Of a stretch of DNA of 64,000 nt, positions 11,206 to 25,100 are shown one piece after another. The translations under genes were made by a program, and so were the position numbers. Location of the stretch: the NCBI RefSeq assembly GCF_037392515.1, contig NC_090282.1, forward strand, positions 35,391,054 through 35,455,053, in the 5' to 3' direction. The first letter of the stretch is position 1; each line of letters begins with the position of its first letter. The notes below the pieces were generated by a model that worked only from the letters and a program-made list of their open reading frames with translations, ran no database searches and was not told where the DNA came from. The DNA is from Haliotis asinina (Eukaryota > Mollusca > Gastropoda > Lepetellida > Haliotidae).

Positions 11206-11568
11206 TTTTGGATCACTATGTATAAAAAACCTCTTCAGACTGGCAAATAACCTGGAATGTGAACAATTATGTGGAATTCATTGGAGCAATTCCGTCTGTT
11301 GTACATACTGATCATAAATCCACAGCATTACTGGAAACAGTGGTGATAAGCTGCAATATTCACTTGAGCGTACCAGTAATTGGACAGAAAAGGAAAATGT
11401 CCAGTTAGTGATGAATCCACTTATGCTGGCACAAGACTGTGTTTTATATGTATATAAGATGGAGTCTGGCAGGTGTAAATAATGGCACAGTACTAAGGTG
11501 TGATTATGACAGTATTAGATGAACTCAAGGCATGCTAGTATTATACCATACTGTACATCATTCATATA

Positions 11569-11743
11569 CAGTGGAAGCTGTCTAAACCGGCACACACTGG
11601 GACTGCAGAAAAATCCGGTTTAGACAAAGTGCTGGACTGCAGAGCTGATAATAAGTGTACAAGTCATGGATGAGACTGAGAATTTATGCTGGTGTTGACA
11701 ACTTGCCGGATTGGACAGATGCTGGTTTTGACAACTTCCACTG
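11569..11743. mobile_element. MITE with TA target duplication (pogo/mariner-like)
   Basis: The 175-bp unit is bounded by cagtggaagctgtctaaacc and, inverted, ggttttgacaacttccactg. TA lies immediately outside both ends (11567-11568 and 11744-11745). Further inverted pieces (ccggtttagaca, ttgccggattggaca) are inside. No coding capacity, so a transposase must come from elsewhere. Confidence 0.75.
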
Positions 11744-12039
11744 TAAACAGGAACACTGTTCATCTTACCGTTCAACCATCCACATCTTTTGTTGGTAAAT
11801 GAATCGTGGGTTCAGATAATATTTGTATGTATTTACAGGTTCCTGACAATCCAGAAAGTGGGGTTTCTGGACCAGCAAGTTGTCTGTTTCCTCATTTATA
11901 AAGCTTGTATTTTAAAGATAATATTGATTACCACTCCTGTTCTTCATGATCAGAGTCAATATTGATTTTCTCTGAGATATAGCAGTTTGTGATAGAAATA
12001 TAACATCGTAGATGTTGGTTACTATGTTGATGTCTTTAG

Positions 12040-12085
<46 letters not shown>
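12040..12085. repeat. (GAT)n microsatellite
   Basis: About 15 uninterrupted GAT units downstream of VPS13B. Confidence 0.97.
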
Positions 12086-12087
<2 letters not shown>

Positions 12088-12649
12088 ATAAAATAATGAT
12101 TACTATTATGGTAATGATGATAGCAGTGAGACAGATGAACAATTTGTTGAAAACAGTGTGAAAGTTGTTCCTCACAGTGTACATGAGGCAAGGGTGAAAT
12201 ACAAACATTCCATGCTCATCCATTTCCAGCATGCACCATATTTGTTAATGAAAGGAATGTTATGTTTATCACTATTAACAGTTTGTTTTTCATTTTGCCT
12301 GCTGTTGAATGTTAAGTGTAAGATATGCATTTTGAAACACACTTTCTGACAGTTTATTTGTGTATGTGTTATTTTCAATTTTATGCAATGTGAGTCACAG
12401 TGAGGGCAGATTTTCAGGCATTGCTTTTATTGCTTCTGAATGATTACCATGATAACACTTGGACAGAGTTTCATGGTAACCCATTATCACTCTTAAGGTC
12501 ATCTGAGGAAGACTGTGTGGTCTTCTGCGTGATTGTGTCATTGTGCCGTGGTGATATAGATGATGCTCATGCTATTGACCACACGTTTCTAGCCCCTTTC
12601 ATGTTACAAGCTGGTTTGAATCAGCTGACTCACCCACCAACAGGGAAAT

Positions 12650-12655
12650 AATAAA
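12650..12655 (+). promoter_or_regulatory. Possible VPS13B poly(A) signal
   Basis: A canonical aataaa about 1.63 kb after the stop codon. Assigned by position only; other signals may be used. Confidence 0.3.
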
Positions 12656-15159
12656 GCAATAGGATGCACATTTTGTTCAGTGGCTGCTGCTTAGGTGTTT
12701 TGCAATCTTAAATATTTTGTCTGTGGTTATGTAATTGATTGCTTTCTATGCAATCAAATTTGTTGGTATCGTTTGTAACTCTTTCCAATGTTCAATACAC
12801 AATCTGTATTTGTTGACACTGTGGCTGTCCCACGTTTCTTGAGGCTCTTTTACTGGGGACTGAATTAGCTGATGAATGTTACCTCACAGCTGTCTCACTA
12901 AAGATATATGTAATGTTTTCCTCTAGTTCTGTAGGCCTGCTGTGTCAGGTTACTGATGGAGGTTACTGTCATTGCTTTGGGACGAAGTACATGTATTTAT
13001 ATTAAGTAATCAGTGGCTGCACATTTATGGGAATATTTTGAACAAATGAAAATGGGATAAATATTTTTTCATGATAACATGTATGAAGGAGATCATTTTC
13101 ATGAAACACTTTTTGAATTTGTGCAAACTTTTTTTATTTTTCAATTTTCTCACAAGATGAATGGTGAAAATTATTTTTTGTATAGTTAGTGACTTTCTAG
13201 ATCCCGACGACAATGTCATGAAAGTTCTGTGTATTTTCTTAAGAACTTTCATAAGAATTGATTGTGATATTTTCTAAGTCTCTTCACACATGAGAATATG
13301 AAAAACATATGTTGTTTTTTACTTTTTCTATCATTCTTAGTTCACAAAATGTGACAATAGCTTCTTAGGAGTAGTCCACAATGGGCGTAACAGATTCAGT
13401 ATAATATCTGCCATGATCTCAGTATGTTTAGGTGAGATTATAGTTAGTGTGGCATATCATATAAGAGGTATGAATGCTACGCGAAAAGTTACAAGATCAC
13501 AGACTTATGAGAGCTTTGTGAAATGGGGCCCAGAACTGTCCATTTTATCTTTGTTTATAAGATACAGAAGTCAGCATGGTCAGATATACAGGTAAAAGTG
13601 TTTTTAGAAATTAGGAATCTAAATGCACATTGGCTGATTTGAGGTTCAACTGCATAGTCTTATCCTCATGCAGAAAGGTTGTATTTCTGAGTAATTGAAA
13701 TACGAATATAATGAGATTGCGAGATTTGTTTTGTGTTAATAGTGTCAACATCAGGACAAGATTACCTCTTAAACTTGTGACAATCTTTAAATATTTTTGC
13801 CATTCTTATAATAGAATCACTTAGTAGTAACAAGTGCACGTTGGTTCATCTGTCTCGTACACTTCTGTGTTAACTTCTATACTGATGACTGTTGTAGTGA
13901 CAGTTCATCACATCATATACAGCTTAAGTGATAGTTCTTCACAATGGGAGCCATCGCCATGTTTACCGTTAACACTTGCAAACTTGCATTTCACTGTTCT
14001 GTTGAAACACAAACAAAAATAGTGCTTAAAAAATGTTAACATGTATTGCTGTATTGAAGTCAGAGGATTTGTTGTTATATAGTATTATTTATTATGATGT
14101 ATACAAAATATCTGACACTGATAATGTTCGTCAGCTTATTGCATGTTTTCTTACTAATGGCTTTTTAGATGCCCTAGTTGACACAGGAAAGTTAATTTAG
14201 GTATGATTTTTTGTAACTGATGAACCTAATTTTACTGGAGTATACTTCACAAATGCAGTATTTTTTATTTGTTTTAAACCTATTTATTTCGTAATGACAT
14301 GGGCAGGCAAACAAGCCACGGGTTTATTTAAATGCACTCCAATACAAAGACATGAGAATATGCTGCATGTCAAGTGCAGACAAGTATACTGAAACATTTG
14401 CTCACATCCGATTCTAGTTCATAACTACCAGTTATGCAATAATATAATTATTAGATACAAGCAGATAGTAAAAAAATTTAAGATCAGATAGGTTAATTAT
14501 TTCAACCAGATTCTAAGGAAAATATTATATTATAATAATTTATGTATCATTTAATAAATAAGCAAAGCCTTTAGAAGTAATTATGAGAGCTGTTGGATTA
14601 CACTTTTACATGCATTGGACTTACAGAACACTTCTGTAATGGAGTGGTTCATGTGTGTGGAATTGAAGTTTTCAAGAAGCAATATTCTATTATTATAATT
14701 GAAAATGAGTACTCTTCGACACAAGTTGATTTTCTTCTGAGATGAAGTTTTGTCCAAAAACATAATTGACTTTGGAATAATTTTTTACTCCTCTGGCTAT
14801 TCGTATTTTCCATGTCAGACACCCAAAACTTTTAAGTGGAAGAACAGGTAGAACGAATGGTGTCTATCACTGGAACATATCTAAGTTTCAGATCAATATT
14901 TAGGAGTTTTACCATTTTTTAATGCATTTGAAAGATGTATCTCATCCAGTCTGATACACAAATGAAGCATGAGAAAAGCTGTCCCGATGAACACAAAAGA
15001 CCTAATTCTCAAGTTGATCTTTAATTGAACTCCACATTGACTTTTCTTTCTTGGAGCCGCTTTTTCAAAGGTTGATTTAGTTATTTTGTGATGAACAGTT
15101 AGTTCTTACAGGTGAAAATAAAATGAAATTGATTAGCCAGGTGGTTTAGTAGCTCTGGG

Positions 15160-15247
15160 TGCTGATCCACAAAGCATTCGTAAAGTTACGACCTTGTCAT
15201 AGGCTTACAAATGACATAGTGCTGTGAACATTTTGTGGATCAGGTCC
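15160..15247. repeat. Fold-back element, family 2, copy 1
   Basis: Terminal inverted pair tgatccacaaagcattcgta and acattttgtggatca. The internal part alternates cgtaaagttacgac and inverted relatives. Related units occur at 22072 and 49731. Confidence 0.6.
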
Positions 15248-16800
15248 TAGGCAAATAGTGGGAAGTTGATTCATTATCTGTGTCTCATTGTCAGTTTTGT
15301 GTCTGTGTTTGGTCAAATACATAAAGAGTAATTTTAAAGTCACCTTATGACCATGTGACTTAATGTTGGATGGTGACCTTCCTAATGATTGCCAGTACAT
15401 GAAACCATTCCAAGTTGTGTAATGAAATAACGGTACCCATAATGGTGGACTGTACACAGGTTAATGTGTAGTAACTTCCTGACATTTTGAGCAAAGACAT
15501 TTGAGCAATCCTTGGTCAGGTAACTAATATGACATTTCAGTCACTGCATTGTCTTGACCATCTTGGATTATTTATAGACCTCCATCATATGTTGAATGCA
15601 GTGTTAAACCAACCAACCAAACTGAATAGCTGTTGATATGATGATAATGAAATGTGCAAACCCCTTCTAAAGGATTAAGACATATATGGTCTATAATTGC
15701 TCCATGTCATTGGTTATTCTTTTCAGAAGGTCCAGAGAAATGACCTGCAGAGAATAGTTTTAACTCACAAACATAAGTTGGAATCAGTTGTATTACTAGT
15801 TCTAGTGAGTCCCGGTTTGACAGCCAAGTCTAAATGTACAGTACCCTGTGGGCTGTTTCAGCTTGCAGATATGTATGAGTGGTAATACAGAGCAGCTGTA
15901 AAAAGTCATTTCTTGAACTCCTTGATACTGTGTTTACTGGATGTTTGACATTTGAGGCAGAGTATTTTCCAGAATGTTTATCTGTGCAGTTTTATTTTTG
16001 TTTAAGGTGATAGAAACTTTGCGGCTGTATGTCTACTCTTGTTGATTGTTACTGGGAAGTAATTCCATATAATGCCCAGGAATGTTAAATTTGGTGAAAT
16101 GTTAAACTGTATCATATCAAGACAGGTGTCACGTGTTTATTCATATATTATATATATGCTTCACTATGAAACGGTTTTTACTTATTCATTTCAGTTTTGG
16201 CTATGAATTAAGTGGATTATATATCACCGGAAAAGGAATGTAAACTTTTGGATGTTGCCTGTTAAACAATGCATATATCTATTCATGGAATGTCATAATT
16301 CTAATGGCTTTAATTCTGATGGGTTTACTTTCTGGATGGGATATGAGACTTGATGAGGCAAATGTATAAACTTTATACAAAGGTGATGTATGTTTTGTTG
16401 TTTTTGCCTACTTAACTGTCTCCAAAATAATGATGTATGAACACATTGTGTGTGGGTAAGTGAACTGATGCTTTTCATTTTTGTTTAATTTTGAAAGACA
16501 TGTTGACTGGTGGTTAGCTTTGGGAGAGAAATCAGCAAACAGGTGAGAGATTGCCAATACCTGTTGATGAAGAGTGGCATGTTTGGGAGGTCATTAAAAT
16601 ATGCTTGTGAAAAGTAGCGGAAACTGAATGACACAAATATTTGGGGAGGTCATGACTATACAACATGGGAGGTCACAACAGAAGCTTGTGCCAGATTCTG
16701 ATTGGGTTAATTAAACAGGTTCAAGGGAGGTCACTAGTACAGGATGAAACCAAGTCCATGTTTGCTGTACTGTTTGCTGCACCAGTGCAGTTCCTAGGAA

Positions 16801-17020
16801 GGTTACCCTTACAGTTTCAAGTGAAATCCCTATTTGATGTACTGGGGAAAGTGACCAGTACAGTACCTGGGGAGGTTACCCTTACAGTTTCAAGTGAAAT
16901 CCCTATTTGATATACTGGGGAAAGTGACCAGTACAGTATCTGGGGAGGTTACCCTTACAGTTTCAAGTGAAATCCTTATTTGATGTACTGGGGAAAGCGA
17001 CCAGTACAGTATCTGGGGAG
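16801..17020. repeat. 73-bp tandem repeat, three copies
   Basis: ggttacccttacagtttcaa begins at 16801, 16874 and 16947. Units continue caagtgaaatccctatttga and end gtacctggggag. Small open frames here arise because 73-bp periods cycle the reading frame; no protein is implied. Confidence 0.9.
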
Positions 17021-17993
17021 GTTATTGGGAACGTCACTAACACTAACACTGAGGGGCAGTTTGCCTCTAACGGTTTTGGGGAAATCCCTATGTCAGGCCT
17101 ATTTAAAAGAGGTTTAAAGGAAATTAAACTGAGTGTTCGTGTCGTGGATACTGTGTTGGCTGTTACCTTGGACTGTTAGGTGAATACACGTCTTAATAAT
17201 GTAACGTATTCCTTTTATACAACTATTACTAGGCGACAGAATCAACACAGACATCAGATGAACATCCATACACCATCAGGCAGGGTTTCAGGTATGCGAG
17301 GTTGCCATAGAATCAGACAGTTAGAGACGACTTTAGGTTTACAGAAGGCTGCTTGGTTTGCAGTTTTAAGTATAGAAAACAGATTTCCATATGATGACCA
17401 ATCTTATCTTTTGCAATATTTTTTGTGGAGAACCTATCAAACGTGTGATATCAAATAGATGTAATGAAACGAAAATGCCCATCTCCTACTAGTTCATACG
17501 TACGGAACAGTGTATGAACACCTCTCGCACTTGCACTTGGGTAGACATTATGGGCGATGTCCCCTCGCCCTTTACATCCTTCTATTCCATACATCCCCGC
17601 ACCCTTTCCGCAAGTCCCCAGAAAAAATGTGACTATCTGCACCTATTTGACACGTGTGAAATGTTGTATAGTTAAAACCATATTTTATCTGACATTCCAC
17701 AGATAGCAGAAACGAGGACACAAGAACTAACAGATTTTGCGTGTGACACAACTGTACGGCTTCTGAACCCTAATATACTGTGTACTCCCTGTCTACATGT
17801 GACTTACCTCTGAGGTGTGGAGGTTTCACAACAACACTGTGGTTTTACTAATTGCCAAAGGCATCAGATGGTGTGTGAAAGAATCAAGGGAAATTGAAAG
17901 AATAGCCAAACCATTGTCACAAAATTGTCAAATGTATATTGTATTCGAGTGAATACGGGAAAACAATTGATTTATGTTCCAGTTGTATATGGG

Positions 17994-18137
17994 ACTATGG
18001 GGTAGCCTATAGTGGTTAAAGTGTTCGCTTGTCAAGCCGACGGATATAGTGTGTGAAGCCCATTTCTGGGATCCCTCGCCTTGGTATTGCTGGAATATTG
18101 ATAAAAGCAGGGTAAAACTAAACTCACCCACTCTCTC
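17994..18137 (+). repeat. SINE-A copy lacking the B-box region
   Basis: Starts atggggtagcctatagtggt, jumps to gtgtgaagcccatttctggg and ends in the shared tail aaaactaaactcacccactc. About 25 bp normally holding the B-box are missing. Confidence 0.75.
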
Positions 18138-18729
18138 AAATTGTATAATCGGTTGCTGTCCAGTTGTGCATGTTTTGTGTGATATTATACTCACACCACC
18201 TCACCATATATATTGCCTTTGTCTGGCTTTAAATACATCCGCCATTTGTGAAAGTGCAAACACATTGAAAATAACCAAAATCAAACTACATCAAAATCAA
18301 ACAAAGCTACATTAAGCAGTTCGCCAAACACTTCAACATTTGAGAAGGTCCAGTCTTTAACTAATACCTGTCTAAACTCAACACGGGTTGTTTGAATTTC
18401 TTCAACGTTTTACCGGTTCCCGGGACGGTTGCGTTTCCAGTGTTTTGACTGGTTCGAGAAATTTTCATTCGTGTTGCGTGTATATAATTTCCGTCTATGT
18501 CAAATGTGCTATTTTTAAGAATTCATTATAACATCCACCGTCTTTAAACTTTAAGGTCTAAAATTACACCATAAACGCTAATACGACCACGTCATATCAC
18601 CCAGCATTCTGCGATGGTGTCCAAGTTCACAAAGAAAATGGCAACAAAATGTGTGTGTGAGTGTATATATATAATCTTATATTAGGCGTTAAAAGTCTAC
18701 GACAAATTATACATCTACAATTAACGATC

Positions 18730-18735
18730 TTTATT
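18730..18735 (-). promoter_or_regulatory. GILT poly(A) signal
   Basis: AATAAA on the minus strand (tttatt here), about 130 bases after the GILT stop. Spacing and context fit a short 3' UTR. Confidence 0.55.
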
Positions 18736-18863
18736 TTGTGAAATATTGTACACAGTCATCACAACCATGAGCTGATTGTAAACTTGTCATCATTCTGACC
18801 AGAGAACATCACAGATAGTATTACTAATCTACATCAATGATGTTTCTTCAACGCCACCGTGGA

Positions 18864-19145
18864 TCAGTGGGGATGCTTATATGACACTCTCAGGTCTGTG
18901 GCTAGCGCGCTTGTACATGCTTGTGGCTTGGGGCCGGTGTAGGTCTGACAGATTAACTTGAGGAGGTCTTCCTGGGCTGCCTCCTGTGTCGCGTTTGTGT
19001 GCTGACCATTGATGACGATCCAAGGGACATACTCCACCCCCTCTTTCTTGGTGGCCACGCCCATCTCGTGCTCCAGTTCGTTGCCCTCCTCACTCGTCAT
19101 GCAGCTCTTGATGTCGGACTCCGACACGTGGTTTCTAACAGCACA
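18864..19145 (-). CDS. IFI30: GILT exon 4 (C-terminal)
   Basis: Acceptor ttctaacaccag; 93 codons and a TGA stop at 18864-18866. It carries VEYVPWIVINGQHTN and LICQTYTGPKPQAC, then a short tail ending YKHPH. Confidence 0.93.
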   Translation of the reverse strand, partial: CAVRNHVSESDIKSCMTSEEGNELEHEMGVATKKEGVEYVPWIVINGQHTNATQEAAQEDLLKLICQTYTGPKPQACTSALATDLRVSYKHPH

Positions 19146-22100
19146 CTGGTGTTAGAAGAGAGAGTGAGTGAGTGAGTGAGTTATAGGTTTAACGCCATTT
19201 CGGTAACTTATCCACATAAGCCTTGATGTATGGGGTTTCTTTGGTTAACGCCATTTCGGTAACTTATCCACATAAGCTTAGATGTATGGGGTTTCTTTGT
19301 TTAAGGCCCCGCTCAGTAGTTTTTTAGTAAAGTGACGACTGTCTGCAACCAATCGAGTTCTGAACAGATAATCCAGTGATAGATACCATCTACCAAACTG
19401 GGACACGGTGACATGTGAGTGAGTCACGGACTCCTGAAGATCCGAGGTAGAATACAAGGGCTGGTCAAAAAGTTCTAAGCGTTCATAACTTCTAGACTGG
19501 TGACACCAACTAATCTTAAGGGTGTTGTTGGACAGTGTTTTTCGTCATGCATTTCCAGTTATTTTACTCAGATAGACCAACTAGTTCGAAAGCATCAGGT
19601 CCTTGAAGCATACTGGGGTATACATGCGAGTCAGGCTCGTTGACATGGTTGACACATGTCATCGGGTCCCATTTGCGCTCATCGATGCTCATGCTGCGAA
19701 AGACTGGGTTGTCTGGTCCAGACTTGACTATTTACAGACCGCAGCCATATGGCTGTAATATTGCTGATTGCGGCGTAAAACTAAACTCACTCACTCAGTG
19801 AGTCTCACTACCCATACCCGCTAGTTCCCTCTTACGACAAGCGTGGGCTACTGATGATCAATTCTATTTTGAATCTTGCATACTTTTTTAATTATTGCTA
19901 CGCGAAGAAAAGATTGAGTGCTCTGGGGTTAAGACTGGTTTGCAATATCTGTCTACATCAAGGAGAATAGAAGCTATGGATTATCCCAGGTAAGAGGTAG
20001 CAATAATAGTTGAGTGAGTTGGGTAACATCGGCTTGGGCCCGCATGAATGAGTTCATGGTCGAGTGAGGTAAAGGACGAGCAGTGAGGTTTGCTATAGTG
20101 AGTGAGTGAGTGACGAAGGTGTTGTTCGAAGGACATGGGTTAACGCCTCAATTTTGGGGAGAATCATTGAAACCCAAGAGCACGGACACTGGCTGGACAG
20201 ACCTAAAAAAAAGGACAGTCTCTTTACTAGCGCGCGTATAGCCACCCTGAACATGTACACAGCCCGTGCAACGTCGTCTCATTGACTTCACCGGAATCTT
20301 AAGGAATGCCTGAGGCAAGTGGTTCCACTCAGACACCATCCTACGTTCAGTTTCGTCCCAGAATGTTCAATGATTCAATTATGGTTTTGATGCACTGTCT
20401 GTGTGGATGTTTCGTGTGGACGTCAAATTACATGACATCATCTCATTTGGGATCATTACGCCACTTTAACATGAACATCCCCCACACGTACATACTTACT
20501 TTGAAATACTGTTATGAAATTTCAATTTTTCAAAACGTGCGTAAGTCGTATCTTTTGCTGTTCAGTGTTGGAGTAGCCTGGTAGTTAAAACCTCGGCTCG
20601 CCAATTCCCTGGTTCTATTCCCCATATGGGTACAACGTCTGATTTCCCCGCCGTGGTATTTCTGGAATATTGCTGAAAGTGCCTTAACGCTAAACCCACT
20701 CACATACAGCAGTAATACAACAAAGCCACTGATCATCAGAGCTATTCTGACAACAAACATGGATGTGGCCAGGATTCCCCTGATGTCTTCTCAAGACCAC
20801 AATCACTATGTCCAACCCTGGCCTGGAAATGACTCCCAAATGCGTTCCCTCAGTACTGAGACATATTGCAGAACTCAGTGGGTGACTTCCAATGCAGCTG
20901 TATAGCAGAAATACAACGGCACATGGAAAGCCACATGGCAGTCACCTGGCTGGTATGCAGATACACTGTTAACCCTTGTGAACCCTTATCTACAGACAGG
21001 ATTACCTGAAGCGTGTAAAGCTAGATTTGTGATTTTACTTATGGAAATATTGACTTACCGTTTTGTGCACCGCATCGGACCAACATTTCCACGTTTTTGT
21101 CAGATGGAACTCACCAGAAGGCTTACTGGGATTTTTGTATTGTGCGCGCTTTGATGAGTGACCCTGAGAGTAGCTTTTGCATCAAAATATCAGACGTGTT
21201 ACGAAAAGAAAAATACTAACATTTTTTATCACAGCAGGCCACAGGACGTGTTCATGGGCAGCGGTCTCCATACAGTTGAGGAAGGGCAAGTAGGCTGTGG
21301 AGTTGAAGGAAGTAGTCTGCAAGGCGCAGGTCTGGAAGTGGAGGAATCGTGTTCGTTTGGTAGCCATGGTTTACAACGAATCAGGATATACTGATGCTCC
21401 TCTTTTGTTACCGTACAGTCTGAGTACATTGTCAAATATTACCTCAGGTACGTTAGTACAGAGTTGGTTTTGCTGACGTTTTGCTGACAGTGTGAATTTT
21501 GTTAATTAACCATAAGTGATAATCATAAACATTACATCATTACAAAGCGAAGACAAGGTGTTAGTTTCACGGTAGAAATACATCAAAACAATTGTTCGTT
21601 TTACATATATCGAGGTGTGTGATGTCTGAAACACGTCAGTCATAACTCGGTTGCAGCTGTGTAATGTATCTGCCGTTAATCCATGATGAAGAGGTCAGAG
21701 TGAATGTTGTTATATGAAATATATATCGGAGTCAATATCTTTCAATGAGTGAGTGAGTTTAGGTTTACGCCGCACTCAGCTATATTTCAGCTACATGGCG
21801 GCGGTCTGTAAACATTCTAGTCTGGACCAACCAATCCAGTGATCAACAGCATGGGCATCAATCAATGCTATTGGATTCGATGACGTGTGAACGAAGTCAG
21901 CGAGCCTGACCACCCGATCCCGTTAGTCGCCTCTTACGACAAGTATAGTCGCATAGGTTGCTGAAGACCTATTCTACCACGTACCTTCACTGGCCCAGCA
22001 TCTCTCAGGCTACATTAGGTCGACGTGTAAAAACGGAGGCATGACCACACAGACAGGTTCCTGACAGCCTTGAACCCTATTCATAAGGCATTCGTAGCAC

Positions 22101-25100
22101 TACGTTATTCGTAACTATAATATAGAATTACGACAAGTCGTAAAGTTACGAACGCTTTGTGGGTCGGAACTCTGGACAATGGTCCGTACCAACCAGATAT
22201 GACTTATCTGCCTGGGGCTCAATTCACGAAGCAACCTTTGCTGACATTAACCTGAACTCCCATTCTTTACCTTGGTGACTTACAATCACCTTAAAGCTAG
22301 GCGAAAGGAGGCCCAGGTCTCTCTAATCACTTGACCTTCATTAGTCAGCACTTTTCGGCAATCAGGGCGTAGGTGGAACCTGTTCTTGTCTGTGTCAGTA
22401 AGCTACTTTACGCCATGCTATCAGTACTCACTGCAATAAGGTTGCCCTCGCATTCCGATCTCCCGTGCTGACACGTGAAGATCCATTTGTTGCCCTCCTG
22501 CTTCTCCTGCAAGAGGTATCAGGGAAAAGATAAGGACATGTTTGTTTACAGCGCCAGGTTCATACCGGCTGAAGATAAAAGAACACAGCTGCTAGCCTGC
22601 ACCTTCTGGAACAGTAATGTTCGGCTTTAGTAAAACAAAAACAAACGTGACCGCACTCTTGCCATTCTCTTCAGTACAGAGTACACAAAGTAAACCCATA
22701 GACAGTATTTCAGAAGAAAATGATTAATCGTTGCAAATCCCCTTCATGAGGTCACATTATGCACGCCAGTGTGACTTTGAAGTACGAAAAGATCTAAAGT
22801 TGCTGACTGGTGTCGAATGTCGTATATTACATCATATACACTTGCAACAATTTTAAGTGACTTATACGCTGAATGTCAGCAACCAGTATTATCTGTTCAT
22901 AAAAAACAGAACATCCAGACCAAAGAATAGAAGGATAGTGTGTTATAAAAGATGAACAACACCTTTACAATTCTGACGACAACGAACATGATGGTATTGT
23001 GCCCACAGCTTCAGTCAGTAAGTATCATTCGTGTTAACCATGGACATCAATGAATTCGCTAAACAGTCACAATTCTTCACAGAGTGTCTGTGCTAACCTT
23101 GTCATGCTCTTACTTAACAGTCGAGGATTTAACAATCAAGGTCATAATGCAGGTGTCCTATACATGAAAAGCCTGGGGATTGTACTGTCGACGTCAAGAC
23201 ATTGTGTGGAACCATGTGTTTTCTTGCTGAAACAGGTTCCACAGATTCTGTTGAAAGAACTGTAGTGCAGTCTTGAAGAGAGTTTGGTCAATCTTTCCCT
23301 GTCCCGTGGTGCTTGATGAAAAAACCCTGCGAATTCTCTTTTGACTAGACTTCCGATGCTGCATCGACTTGACTATGGATGCCATATTGACTTTACAACG
23401 GATGCCACATTGACTTGACTACGGATGCCAAACCGACTTGGCTACGGATGCCAAACCGACTTGGCTACGGATGCCAAACCGACTTGACTACGGATGCCAA
23501 ACCGACTTGGCTACGGATGCCAAACCGACTTGACTACGGATGCCAAACCGACTTGGCTACGGATGTGCCGCACTGGCCTGTTTACTGATTGACATTGCTA
23601 CGGATGCCACGTTGGCCTGTCTACGGATGCCACATTGACTTGACTGCAGATGATACATTGACTTGGCTTCGGATGCAACAGTGATTTGACTACTGATGAC
23701 GCTTAGATTTGGATACATATGAGGCACTGTATTATTTACCGATGCCGCATTGGTTAGGCTACCGATGCCCCACTGACATTCATTCTCCTGGTCGGTGAGA
23801 TATAAACTCTTGTATGACTACCCGAAAAATCCCGGAAACCCCAAACATCAACCAGTCCGCCCCTAGCAACGACTGAGTGCTGGTCACTGTTGAAGTCTTA
23901 TTTGACTTTCTGATGTATTTGAGAGAGAAACTGATCTTCTATGCCCTAGTCAACAGATCCCGATGTCCAAAAATCGATGAGCAAAGGTAAGGTATTTATT
24001 TTATTCTGTTTTTTAACTTGTGGTTTTACTCAGTGATATTGCGAAAATATTGGTAATAACGACCTTAAGCCATATAGTCACCCAACTATGACAAGCACAA
24101 TGTCCTAAGGAATTGATGGACTCGCAGTCTCAGATCCTGATCATTCAGTGATTAGTAGTTTCCGACGACACGCATCCCGATCCTCACTGTGGAGTTGAGT
24201 ACTTACTTCAGCATTGCCGAATGGTAGGACGGTGATGTTGAGGATGTCCTTATCAAGCTTGATGTGGGTTGGGTACAACTGTTCAGTGATGAACTGCTTA
24301 CAGAAAGGACACAAGGTCTCGTAGTACAACACCAGATTGACAGGTGGCGCTGCTGCCCGATGTCTCCAGTCATGGGCCGAGCACTGCTGTGTTACCTGTA
24401 GTGATAGGAAGCGTTATAAGATCTACTGTGAAAGTAGTAGTTGCTGAATCTGTTTGCATTAACGCTGATTCAAACGGTATTTCAGTTATATCAGTTGTGT
24501 TAGTGAGTGAGCGACTTTAGTCACTCTCACGCCGCACTCAGCAATTTTACAGCTATGTGGCAGCGGTCTGTAACTAATCGAGTCTGGACAAGACAATCCA
24601 GTGATCAACATCATGAGCGTAAATCTACGCAGTTGGTATATGCTTAAATGTCTAAACTAAATAGACAGGTAAATATGTTTACTTGTTTCTTGTATTTAGT
24701 GAAAAAGAATATTTTTTTCTCTAAACTGTTAACCATACATATGGATACGTTTTATGATGCGTATGTGGGTGAGTTTAGAGCTATATGGCTGCGGTTTGTA
24801 AGTAATCGAGTCTGGATGAAACAATCCAGTATTCAACAGCATGAACACGATATACGGAGTTGGGATATGGTGACACATGTCAACCAAGTCAGTGAGCCTG
24901 AACACCCGATCCCGTTAGTCGCATCTTACGACACACATGGGTTACTGAAGGTCAGTTCTAACCAGGATCTGCAAGGGTACCTTGCGGTAGCTCATTGTGG
25001 GAGGAAATACAGATGATGTAGGTCTTTCACAAGAACCGTGAATATTCAAGAAACCTTCCTTGATTTTATGTGACCGATAGATGAAGATTAAATCAATTTT

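Larger units (their letters stand above)
11019..12675 (+). other. Probable VPS13B 3' UTR and flank
   Basis: Non-coding, with the exon-derived repeats, a TA-flanked MITE and a GAT microsatellite. The best poly(A) signal is aataaa at 12650-12655; nothing else fixes the transcript end. Confidence 0.4.
12676..18729. other. Intergenic, no gene recognised
   Basis: AT-rich sequence between VPS13B and the convergent GILT gene. It holds a fold-back element (15160-15247), a 73-bp tandem repeat (16801-17020) and one SINE-A copy (17994-18137). Open frames of 60-90 codons show no family resemblance or exon-like borders. Confidence 0.6.

Noticed and set aside
16665..17179. Two + frames of 81 and 70 codons with a shared peptide
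   Set aside because: Created by the 73-bp tandem repeat.
23350..23790. CRISPR-like regular repeat
   Set aside because: Head-to-tail 23-bp minisatellite without spacers, in an intron of an animal gene.
24648..25016. 122-codon + frame
   Set aside because: It reads through an antisense SINE-B copy; the same protein-like text recurs in other copies.
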